Assembly (NCBI RefSeq): GCF_019132875.1
Contig: NZ_JAHSPF010000004.1
Span: forward strand, 248,001-312,000
Reading direction: 5' to 3'
Length of the DNA: 64,000 nt
Source: Erwinia phyllosphaerae
GTDB lineage: Bacteria > Pseudomonadota > Gammaproteobacteria > Enterobacterales > Enterobacteriaceae
Shown here piece by piece: positions 17,719 through 25,021 of this stretch (position 1 is its first letter; each line of letters begins with the position of its first letter). Below the pieces are notes generated by a model, which saw only the letters and a program-made list of their open reading frames with translations, ran no database searches and was not told where the DNA came from. A program made the position numbers and the translations under genes.

Positions 17719-18894
17719 TTACTCATAATTAACCCAGACGGCCCCGCCATCGGCGGAACGGACACAGTTCTCTACCCAGCGCACCCCTTCCAGTCCGGCA
17801 TTAATATCCGGATAAATAAGCGTGGCCAGGCCTGCTTCGTCACCTCGGTTTTTAGCATCTATAGCCAGTGCGAACCTGAGATAAATATTGGACCAGGCAT
17901 CCGTTAATCCTTCCGTATGAAGTGCCCCCAGGCGATCGTCCGTCAGCGCTGTTTCACTCAGGTAGGGCATGCCGTGATGGAGTAACTGCGCGGGCTGATT
18001 CTGCACCTCATATTTCAGTTCGTTCGGCTGATAGTCTGCCCATTGCAGGCTTGCCTTAGATCCTATCACGCGGATCTGCTGAGCATTCATACAGCCTGCA
18101 TTAATCGATGATGTCCACATTCTGCCCACCGCGCCACCGTGGTAGTGCATCAGCACCATGGCATTGTCTTCCAGTGGCGCGCGCGAAGGAATAAAGCTTT
18201 GCCGGTCACAGAGAAGCGACCTCAGTTTTAGCTCGGGTAAAACCAGCTGCGAAATATAAAAAGTATGGGTGGAGAGGTCGCCCAGCACAAAGCTTGGCCC
18301 GGCAATTTGCGGATCGACACGCCACTTTTGCGCCTCAAACTTGTCCGCGTTGTCGCTGGCGCTGAAGCCGTGCGTATACTGCATTTCGACCATACGCACC
18401 TCGCCAATATCGCCGCTGGCAATCATCTGCCGCATCTGTAGCAGCATCTGATGACCTGAATAACCATAGGTTACGCCGACAATACGTCCCTTCTCTGCCG
18501 CCAGCGCTTTAATTTCTTTCGCCTCCTGACTGCTAAAGAAAAGCGGCTTCTCGCAAATTACGTGCAGGCCAGCTTCCAGGGCCGCTTTGGTGATTTCATA
18601 ATGCGTGCCGTTAGGCGTGGCGACTGTGACCACTTCGATTCCGTCGGCACGCTGCGCTTCATGCATAAAAAGCTGCTGGTAATTGTCATAGCAGCGCCCG
18701 GCTTCCACGCCAATGTTTACGCCAAAATCGCGACCGCGTTCAGCATCAATATCAAACGCGCCCGCCACCAGCTGAAAAGCCGTGTTATCGCGTAATGCAC
18801 CGCTGCGATGCTTATAGCCCACCTGGCTTAGCCTGCCGCCGCCAACCATTGCCCAACGTAACGGGCGCGCGATTTTTCTCTCTCCATTTACCAT
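17719..18894 (-). CDS. Gfo/Idh/MocA family oxidoreductase
   Basis: NAD(P)-dependent dehydrogenase of the glucose-fructose oxidoreductase/inositol dehydrogenase family, 391 residues from the ATG at 18894 (GAGGTAGCT upstream). The N-terminal cofactor motif WAMVGGGRLSQVGYKHR lies near residues 14-30, the CEKPL catalytic block (Lys) near 120, and the C-terminal substrate domain contains GDLSTHTF and a His. It is transcribed away from the LacI regulator, and a perfect TGCAACCGGTTGCA operator lies 36 bases upstream of its start. Together with the IolE-like isomerase it forms a small sugar or polyol (inositol-like) catabolic unit; the substrate is not determinable and no transporter is adjacent. Confidence 0.87.
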   Translation of the reverse strand: MVNGERKIARPLRWAMVGGGRLSQVGYKHRSGALRDNTAFQLVAGAFDIDAERGRDFGVNIGVEAGRCYDNYQQLFMHEAQRADGIEVVTVATPNGTHYEITKAALEAGLHVICEKPLFFSSQEAKEIKALAAEKGRIVGVTYGYSGHQMLLQMRQMIASGDIGEVRMVEMQYTHGFSASDNADKFEAQKWRVDPQIAGPSFVLGDLSTHTFYISQLVLPELKLRSLLCDRQSFIPSRAPLEDNAMVLMHYHGGAVGRMWTSSINAGCMNAQQIRVIGSKASLQWADYQPNELKYEVQNQPAQLLHHGMPYLSETALTDDRLGALHTEGLTDAWSNIYLRFALAIDAKNRGDEAGLATLIYPDINAGLEGVRWVENCVRSADGGAVWVNYE

Positions 18895-18930
18895 AGCTAC
18901 CTCGTGTTCAGTATTATCGGGGACCGGCAT

Positions 18931-18944
18931 TGCAACCGGTTGCA
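18931..18944. promoter_or_regulatory. LacI-type operator O1 (TGCAACCGGTTGCA)
   Basis: A perfect 14-base palindrome with the central CCGG/CG step typical of LacI-family operators. It lies between the divergent oxidoreductase and regulator genes, close to the oxidoreductase start. The same 14 bases recur at 19053-19066. Confidence 0.8.
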
Positions 18945-19052
18945 AATTTTTTGGTAATAGCGTGAAGCTGAGGAGACTTTCAGAGAGATTTGCTCCTGCG
19001 TCAAATTGATCTAACGCTTTTTTACCCGCGAGATCACAACAATAATAATTTT

Positions 19053-19066
19053 TGCAACCGGTTGCA
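19053..19066. promoter_or_regulatory. LacI-type operator O2 (TGCAACCGGTTGCA)
   Basis: Identical copy of the operator at 18931-18944, 122 bases away centre to centre and 57 bases before the regulator start. Two identical sites flanking both promoters suggest autoregulation and possibly looping. Confidence 0.8.
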
Positions 19067-19122
19067 TTACACGGAACATTTTATGCATTACACTCAGGGT
19101 TTTCCTGTTAGCGGTCACCAGC

Positions 19123-20148
19123 ATGAACGAAAAATCACCCCAGCAGCCCTCATCCCGCAAGATTACCGCCAGCGACGTGGCCCAGCTGGCCGGCGTGTCT
19201 AAATGGACAGTTTCACGCGCCTTCACCGACGGCGCATCAATCTCGGCACAGGCGCTGGCCCGCGTGCAGCAGGCGGCTAAGCAGCTGGGCTATCGCCCTA
19301 ACCTGTTGGCCAGAGGGCTGGCCCGCCAAAATTCAGGGCTGATCGGCGTCATGGTAGACGAGATGCAAAATCCCAACCTGCTGACCTTGCTGGATGAGGC
19401 GACCAGCCTGCTTCAGCGCCAGGGCTATACGGCGCTGCTGCTCAACATCAGTACGCAAGGCTCGGAAGAAGCGATGCTGACCATGGCCGATCAGCTCCAG
19501 GTCGATGGCCTGTTGTTTTTAGGCACGCTGCTTAGCGACAGGCTGATAGCGCTGGCACGCGATATTCATCAAATCCCGCTGGTACAGCTTTGCCGCAATG
19601 ACGACAATCCCTATATCCAGACGATCAACACCGATGGCTATCAGGCTGGCCGTCAAACGGCCATGCTTTTACATCAGCAGGGTTATCAAAAGTTTGGCTA
19701 TATGAAGGGCCCGGACACGGAATCGACGCAGCTCCTGCGCTACGAAGGCTACTGCGACCGCCTGCGTGAATCCGGCGTGCCGCAGCAGGATATTGTCTTA
19801 CTCAAAGCCAATCACTATAACCGCGCCAGCGGCGAGCGTGCTTTCAGCGACTATCTCACGCAAACTCCCCAGGCCCACTGGCTGGATGCGCTGTTTTGCG
19901 AAAACGATATTCTGGCTGTCGGCGCGCTGGACGCCCTGGCCGCACTGGCACCGGGACATCATCCGGGGATTGTCGGCTATGACGATATTGAACTTGCCGC
20001 CTCGCCTCGCTATCAGTTAACCACGCACGCCCAGCCGCTTCGCGCCATGCTGGAAGATGCGATCCGTCGCCTGACTTCAGACGCAACAATCCAGCCCACA
20101 GAGCATCAGGATCTGCTGCGACTCAGGCAGTCCCATTTGCGCCGCTAA
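19123..20148 (+). CDS. LacI family transcriptional regulator
   Basis: A 341-residue DNA-binding repressor. The helix-turn-helix lies at about residues 14-35 (ITASDVAQLAGVSKWTVSRAF), the hinge helix at LGYRPNLLARGLA, and a periplasmic-binding-protein-like effector domain from about 65 to 330 (SGLIGVMV, DGLLFLG, GYDDIELA). The ATG at 19123 lies just ahead of the HTH with the usual short N-terminal arm. It probably binds the two palindromes upstream and controls both the divergent oxidoreductase and the downstream isomerase gene 39 bases after its stop. The inducer is unknown, likely a sugar or polyol. Confidence 0.9.
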   Translation: MNEKSPQQPSSRKITASDVAQLAGVSKWTVSRAFTDGASISAQALARVQQAAKQLGYRPNLLARGLARQNSGLIGVMVDEMQNPNLLTLLDEATSLLQRQGYTALLLNISTQGSEEAMLTMADQLQVDGLLFLGTLLSDRLIALARDIHQIPLVQLCRNDDNPYIQTINTDGYQAGRQTAMLLHQQGYQKFGYMKGPDTESTQLLRYEGYCDRLRESGVPQQDIVLLKANHYNRASGERAFSDYLTQTPQAHWLDALFCENDILAVGALDALAALAPGHHPGIVGYDDIELAASPRYQLTTHAQPLRAMLEDAIRRLTSDATIQPTEHQDLLRLRQSHLRR

Positions 20149-20187
20149 TCCCTGGCGCACATCACTATCAAACCTGGAGGAATTGCC

Positions 20188-21102
20188 ATGTACGCAATAG
20201 CGAATGCACCTTGTAGCTGGGGAGTAGACGATCCAAACAATCCTTACCTGCCGCCGTGGGAGAAAGTTTTGCGCGAGGCGCGTCAGGCTGGCTATCACAG
20301 CATTGAACTGGGGCCGTGGCGCTATCTGCCGACCGATGCGGACATCCTGCGGCAGACGCTGGAAAGCCACGAACTATCGCTGGTGGCGGGTACGCTATTC
20401 GACGATCTGGTATCGGAAGCCAATTTTCCCGCCATGGTAGCCATGACGCATGCTATTTGCGCTAACCTGCAAAAGGTGCCGGTTGCCGTGGCCGAAGGTG
20501 CAGTGCCGCCGCCCTACCTGGTGATTATCGATTTCGGCGACGCGGAACGCGCCCGCTGGGCAGGCCAGTCCGAGCGGGCAAAACGGCTGGATGAAACAGA
20601 CTGGCAGCGCATGATCGGTCATATCCGTGAACTGAGCCGCATCGCCCGGCACGAATATGGCGTGCGGCCGGTGATCCATCCGCATGCCGGTGGATTTATC
20701 GAATTCGGCGACGAGATTGACCGGCTGGCGCAGGCTATGCCTGCCGAAGAAGCCGGTCTTTGTCTGGATACCGGCCATCTTTATTACGCCGGACTGGATC
20801 CGGTCAGCTGGCTACGGCGTCATGCTGCACGCCTGGACTACCTGCACTTTAAAGATGTAAACAAAAGCGTTTATGACGCTGCAATTGCCGGAGATCTGGA
20901 TTTTTTCAGCGCCTGCGCGGCAGGCGTGATGTGCCCATTGGGTACGGGCGCTATCGATTACCCGGCTATTAAAGCCCTGCTTGCCGAGCTGAACTGGCAC
21001 GGCTGGATAACCATTGAGCAAGAGCGGGATCCGCGCGACGTGGCGGGAAGCCTGGCTGACGTTACCGCCAGCCTGCGTTATCTGCGCAGCGTGGGCTTTT
21101 AA
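20188..21102 (+). CDS. Sugar phosphate isomerase/epimerase (IolE-like TIM barrel)
   Basis: A 304-residue xylose-isomerase-like TIM barrel protein of the AP endonuclease 2 superfamily, related to IolE (2-keto-myo-inositol dehydratase) and hydroxypyruvate isomerases. It begins with the IANAPCSWGV block typical of IolE-like proteins; metal ligands are suggested by SIELGPW (Glu), HPHAGGF (His), CLDTGH (Asp, His) and TIEQERD (Glu). AGGAGG-like GGAGGAATT precedes the ATG. It follows the LacI gene and ends flush against the convergent hypothetical gene (stop to stop). It likely acts on the product of the Gfo/Idh/MocA enzyme. Confidence 0.85.
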   Translation: MYAIANAPCSWGVDDPNNPYLPPWEKVLREARQAGYHSIELGPWRYLPTDADILRQTLESHELSLVAGTLFDDLVSEANFPAMVAMTHAICANLQKVPVAVAEGAVPPPYLVIIDFGDAERARWAGQSERAKRLDETDWQRMIGHIRELSRIARHEYGVRPVIHPHAGGFIEFGDEIDRLAQAMPAEEAGLCLDTGHLYYAGLDPVSWLRRHAARLDYLHFKDVNKSVYDAAIAGDLDFFSACAAGVMCPLGTGAIDYPAIKALLAELNWHGWITIEQERDPRDVAGSLADVTASLRYLRSVGF

Positions 21103-21507
21103 TCAAAGGGCGGCGGCCTGATATTCCGCGTTGAACATCTCGTTTTCTTCCGTCAGGCGGATGGCAGCCGTAATCATCTCATTCTGCATCAGCGAAGTTG
21201 CCCCTTCGCTGGTGCGCCAGTGGATATAGAGCACGCACAGCGCCGCAACCTGCAGCTTTTCGTTTTCTGCATCGCTGCCGTCAAAACCATACTCTTCGTC
21301 GCACCAGCGATAAACGTCAGCGACGAAAGGCATGGCGCCATCTTCACTTAGCGGAGGCAGACCGGTAAACAGCTCGACCATTTCCGGCGTGGCGACGTAG
21401 CTACTGCGCCCGACCGCATCGAGCTGCTTACCGCGCGCCCGAGCGTTATTAGCCTGTTTAGCTTTGAGTTTGGCGCGCTTGTTGCGCTTGTCCTGCTTAT
21501 TGCTCAC
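21103..21507 (-). CDS. Hypothetical protein with Lys/Arg-rich N-terminus
   Basis: 134 residues from a GTG at 21507, which has AGGAGA five bases upstream; the longer frame to 21726 runs into yeaL and is not supported. Residues 2-28 are very basic (SNKQDKRNKRAKLKAKQ), suggesting nucleic acid contact, while the rest is acidic and helical, with GLPPLSEDG and an ALCVLYIHWR helix. I know no function. It lies 59 bases downstream of yeaL on the same strand, so the two may be cotranscribed. Confidence 0.7.
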   Translation of the reverse strand: MSNKQDKRNKRAKLKAKQANNARARGKQLDAVGRSSYVATPEMVELFTGLPPLSEDGAMPFVADVYRWCDEEYGFDGSDAENEKLQVAALCVLYIHWRTSEGATSLMQNEMITAAIRLTEENEMFNAEYQAAAL

Positions 21508-21566
21508 CGGTTTCTCCTGGCGAAAAAAAAGAGCGCAATCATAGCAGGGAAGCGGCCAGCGAGCCG

Positions 21567-22013
21567 CTACATTTTGCCGAGAAACAGCGAAACCAGCCCG
21601 GCCGCAATCAGTGGCCCGACCGGCACGCCGCGAAACAGCGAAACGCCAATAATGGTGCCAATCAGCAAACCGCCGACGATAGTAGGTTGCGAACTCATCA
21701 GGCTGACGCCGCGGCCGCCTACCCACGACACGAATATCCCGACCGCGATAGCCAGCAGCGATTTCCAGTTCATAAAAGAGTGCAGTAGCGTACTGGTCGG
21801 CAGCGCGCCGCTGGCGATAGGGGCCATAACGCCGATGGTCAGAATCACGATGCCAACGGTAACGCCCTGCTTTTCTATCCAGGGAAACAGCGTATTAAGC
21901 GGCGTCATGCGTATCACAATCAGCGCGAGCAGCGCCATGGCAACGGTAAGGTTGTGGCTGAAATAGCTGAGAGCCGCCAGAAACAGCAGAATAAACAACG
22001 TCAAATCGAACAT
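21567..22013 (-). CDS. yeaL: DUF441 family inner membrane protein YeaL
   Basis: A 148-residue hydrophobic protein with about four to five membrane helices, the same length as E. coli YeaL. Typical family blocks are [20 protein letters not shown] near 50-69, [18 protein letters not shown], and the C-terminal [16 protein letters not shown]. The function of DUF441 proteins is not known. The ATG at 22013 is preceded by AGGAAAAC. It is the first gene of a possible two-gene unit with the basic hypothetical protein below it. Confidence 0.88.
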   Translation of the reverse strand: MFDLTLFILLFLAALSYFSHNLTVAMALLALIVIRMTPLNTLFPWIEKQGVTVGIVILTIGVMAPIASGALPTSTLLHSFMNWKSLLAIAVGIFVSWVGGRGVSLMSSQPTIVGGLLIGTIIGVSLFRGVPVGPLIAAGLVSLFLGKM

Positions 22014-22089
22014 AGTGTTTTCCTGTAAGGAAAAGGCTACATCTTAAAACGCTTTGCCGTTGCGGTCTGGTTTTTTTCTGTTTACGCGT

Positions 22090-22725
22090 TTAAAAAATTG
22101 CGTCGATAGCGGCCTGCAGGCTGGTTTGCGGGCCGGTCAGCACCGACAGCGTGGTATTAATATATTTTTCCGCGCCCGCCATAGAGCTTTGCGCCAGCAC
22201 AATACAGCCCAGCGCGCACTCATGGCGCTGCTGGATATACCCGGCAATTTGCTGGTGATAACCGACAATATCGTTCTGGTTAAAACTGGCCCAGGCACGC
22301 GGCACCAGCTCCACCGCCAGCCGACTGCCGGGAATAAAAGCCTCAAAGACGCGAGTGGTCATGGCCAGCGTTGAGTGTGCCGTACAGAGCACCAGCACCG
22401 CGCCCTGATAGTGGGAAGCCGCTTTGGCCAGCGCCGCATCCACGCGAATAACGGGTTTGCTGAACGCCTTTGTATCCAGCGCAGCCGCGCCCAAAGTGGT
22501 GCAGGTAATGATAACGGCGTCAGCATGCTGCGCCATCTCGCCAATAATAGCGCGCACCGCAGCCGTCATCTCTTCGCTGACCTCGCCCGCCTCGATGACT
22601 TCGCTCAGCAGTTTATCTTCCACGCGATGCAGCAGCTGAATTTCATCAAAATCGAGCTGCTGAAGCGCATCCTCAAAGCGGGCTATATTACTTTCTGCCG
22701 CATGCAGACAGGCTATCGTTGCCAT
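22090..22725 (-). CDS. Asp/Glu/hydantoin racemase-like protein
   Basis: A 211-residue protein of the aspartate/glutamate racemase superfamily, from the ATG at 22725 with GGAGAA seven bases upstream. The first catalytic Cys is present in the ITCTTLG block (Cys75). The second motif, usually with a Cys such as LGCAGM in hydantoin racemases, reads IVLAQSSMAGA near 175-185, so the second catalytic Cys appears replaced. It is divergent from hpxO with 239 bases between the starts, which makes a link to urate/allantoin metabolism attractive (HpxA is an allantoin racemase of this superfamily), but the missing Cys argues for a changed reaction or loss of racemisation. Confidence 0.72.
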   Translation of the reverse strand: MATIACLHAAESNIARFEDALQQLDFDEIQLLHRVEDKLLSEVIEAGEVSEEMTAAVRAIIGEMAQHADAVIITCTTLGAAALDTKAFSKPVIRVDAALAKAASHYQGAVLVLCTAHSTLAMTTRVFEAFIPGSRLAVELVPRAWASFNQNDIVGYHQQIAGYIQQRHECALGCIVLAQSSMAGAEKYINTTLSVLTGPQTSLQAAIDAIF

Positions 22726-22964
22726 GTTGCGTTCTCCGGAAACAGATTTGCGATCACTGTGGCAAATTCTTCCTGATATTGCCAACTTTTTAACCTGGCG
22801 GCTTCAGCTTGCTCACCAAAAAAGTGCAATGCCTCACTATGAGGCAGGCTCAGGAAGAAACTATTGTTTCACCGCGTGCCGATTGCCCGTTTCATGCCGC
22901 TCTCCGGTTATTTATTCCTGGTACAAAAGTTGCAGCACCAGTGATAAAGCTCAAGGAGAAACAG

Positions 22965-24122
22965 ATGAAAGCGATAATCATTGGCGCAGGTATTGGTGGC
23001 ATGTGTACGGCGATCGCGTTAAAGCGTTGCGGTATTAAAACCGAGGTTTTTGAGGCGGTTAAAGAGATAAAACCGGTTGGTGCCGCAATCTCCATCTGGC
23101 CTAACGGCGTAAAATGCCTTAACTATCTGGGGATGAAAGAGCCGCTGCGGGCGCTGGGCGGCCAGATGCGCTCGATGGCCTATTGCGATTTTCAGTCTGG
23201 CAGCGTGCTAACGCAGTTCAGCCTGCAACCGCTGGTAAACGAAGCCGGTGAGTATCCTTATCCCGTTGCGCGGGCCGAATTGCAGGCGATGCTGCTGGAT
23301 GGCTATGGCCGGGCTGACGTGCAGTTCGGTAAGCGCGTTGCCAGCGTGGAGCAAGACGCTCACGGCGTAACGGCATACTTTACCGACGGCAGCGAGGCGC
23401 GAGGTGATTTACTGATTGCCTGTGACGGTACGCATTCGGCCATCCGTCCTTATGTGCTGGGTGAAAAGGTTGAGCGGCGCTATGCGGGCTATGTTAACTG
23501 GAACGGGCTGGTGACGATTGATGAAACTATTGCCCCTGCCAGCCAGTGGACAACCTTTGTGGGCGAAGGCAAACGCGTTTCGCTGATGCCGGTTGCCGGT
23601 AAGCGGTTCTACTTCTTTTTTGACGTGCCGCTGCCTCCAGGGCTGGCGGAAGATCGCACGACTCTCCGCGCAGATTTACAGCGCTATTTCAGCGGCTGGG
23701 CCGCGCCGGTGCAAAAGCTTATCGAACAGATCGATCCGGAAACGACCAATCGAATTGAGATCCACGATATCGAACCTTTTGCTCAGCTGGTTAAAGGCCG
23801 CGTGGCGCTACTGGGCGATGCGGCGCACAGTACCACGCCGGATATCGGCCAGGGTGGCTGCGCGGCAATGGAGGATGCCGTAGTACTGGCGCACGCGCTG
23901 CAAACCAATTCGCTGGGTATCGAAGATGCCCTGTTACGCTACCAGCACAAGCGCGCTGAACGAGTGAAAGATCTGGTCTTAAAAGCGCGCAAACGCTGCG
24001 ACGTGACGCACGGGAAAGAGATGGCGGTAACCCGCCAGTGGTATCAGGAGCTGAGCAGCGAGACCGGCGAACGCATCATCCACGGCATGCTGGATACCAT
24101 TCAGGGCGGGCCGCTGGCGTAA
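22965..24122 (+). CDS. hpxO: FAD-dependent urate hydroxylase
   Basis: Flavoprotein monooxygenase that converts urate to 5-hydroxyisourate, the first step of urate breakdown in Klebsiella-type Hpx pathways. 385 residues from the ATG at 22965, which has a strong AAGGAGAA site; the longer frame from 22809 lacks one. Seen: the dinucleotide motif [10 protein letters not shown] at residues 4-13, [10 protein letters not shown] near 160, and the FAD-ribityl motif [21 protein letters not shown] near 276-296. Its stop lies 22 bases inside the end of the convergent bla gene. XdhABC, encoded 5 kb away, makes its substrate. Genes for later steps (HIU hydrolase, OHCU decarboxylase, allantoinase) are not in the window. 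Confidence 0.9.
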   Translation: MKAIIIGAGIGGMCTAIALKRCGIKTEVFEAVKEIKPVGAAISIWPNGVKCLNYLGMKEPLRALGGQMRSMAYCDFQSGSVLTQFSLQPLVNEAGEYPYPVARAELQAMLLDGYGRADVQFGKRVASVEQDAHGVTAYFTDGSEARGDLLIACDGTHSAIRPYVLGEKVERRYAGYVNWNGLVTIDETIAPASQWTTFVGEGKRVSLMPVAGKRFYFFFDVPLPPGLAEDRTTLRADLQRYFSGWAAPVQKLIEQIDPETTNRIEIHDIEPFAQLVKGRVALLGDAAHSTTPDIGQGGCAAMEDAVVLAHALQTNSLGIEDALLRYQHKRAERVKDLVLKARKRCDVTHGKEMAVTRQWYQELSSETGERIIHGMLDTIQGGPLA

Positions 24123-25021
24123 GCGGCAAGCGCGATAGCCGTGGCGCTTGCCAGCACGTCCTGACGGGATTTCGCCGCTTTCTCGTGCTGCGTAAAATAG
24201 ATCGCTAAAACCAGCGTCGGCGCAGCCGGACGCCACAGCACGGCAATATCGTTGGTGGTGCCGTAGTCGCCGCTGCCGGTTTTGTCGCCCGTGGTCCAGT
24301 TCGCAGGCACGCTGGCGGCAATCGCTTTTTTACCCGTGGTGTTACCTTTTAGCCACCTTGTAAGCTGCTGGCGCTGTTCGGTTGCCAGCTCCAGAGCGTT
24401 CCCCGTCCGATTTCCATCACTCAGCGCCAGCCGCGCCAGATTGTGCATCATCTGCAACGGCGTACTGGTATCGCGCAGGTCATTTGGTATCGCCGTGTTG
24501 AGTTCTGGTTCATTTCTGTCCAGCTGCGTGACGCTGTCACCTTTTTGCCGCAGAAAAGCCGTCAGTCCGGCCGGGCCATGCAGCTCTTTTAACAGCAGGT
24601 TCGCCGCCAGATTATCGCTGTATTGCAAAGCGGCGGCGCAAAGTTCCGCCACCGTCATTCCCGTTGCGCGATGTTTAGCGGTCACCGGCATCCATGCCAG
24701 CTCCTCCGTCGCCTGCCAGCGCAGCCGCTTTTGCAGCAGTTCTGGCCGTATGGCGCACTTATGCAATACGGCTGCAACAGCCAGCACTTTAAAGGTGCTG
24801 CACAGGGGAAAACGCTCCTCACCGCGATACTGCAAAATCTTACCGTTCCCGCTATCCAGTAAAGCCAGCCCAAGGCGTCCGTTGGCTGCCTTTTCCAGCT
24901 GAGACAGCTGCTGGTGCAGGCTGGCCGTTTCTGCCCGCGCCGTAAAGGGCAACAGGCTGGTCGCCAGCGGCGAAAGCACGGCTGCTAACAGCAGCCGTCG
25001 ACGTTGCAAAGAAACACTCAT
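24101..25021 (-). CDS. bla: Class A beta-lactamase (CTX-M-like motifs)
   Basis: Periplasmic serine beta-lactamase, 306 residues. All class A motifs are present: CSTFK (nucleophile Ser75, Ambler 70), SDN at 135-137 (Ambler 130), EPELN with the general base Glu171 (Ambler 166), and [13 protein letters not shown] at 246-258 (Ambler 234 region). The Ser at Ambler 237 and the Cys at 69 resemble CTX-M and chromosomal ESBL-like enzymes of environmental Enterobacterales; Ambler 238 is Gly, so the Cys69-Cys238 bridge of class A carbapenemases is absent. The signal peptide holds an RRRLLL stretch that could be a twin-arginine motif. The start overlaps the dcp stop (ATGA). No AmpR-like divergent gene is present. 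The resistance spectrum cannot be inferred reliably. Confidence 0.93.
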   Translation of the reverse strand: MSVSLQRRRLLLAAVLSPLATSLLPFTARAETASLHQQLSQLEKAANGRLGLALLDSGNGKILQYRGEERFPLCSTFKVLAVAAVLHKCAIRPELLQKRLRWQATEELAWMPVTAKHRATGMTVAELCAAALQYSDNLAANLLLKELHGPAGLTAFLRQKGDSVTQLDRNEPELNTAIPNDLRDTSTPLQMMHNLARLALSDGNRTGNALELATEQRQQLTRWLKGNTTGKKAIAASVPANWTTGDKTGSGDYGTTNDIAVLWRPAAPTLVLAIYFTQHEKAAKSRQDVLASATAIALAAYASGPP

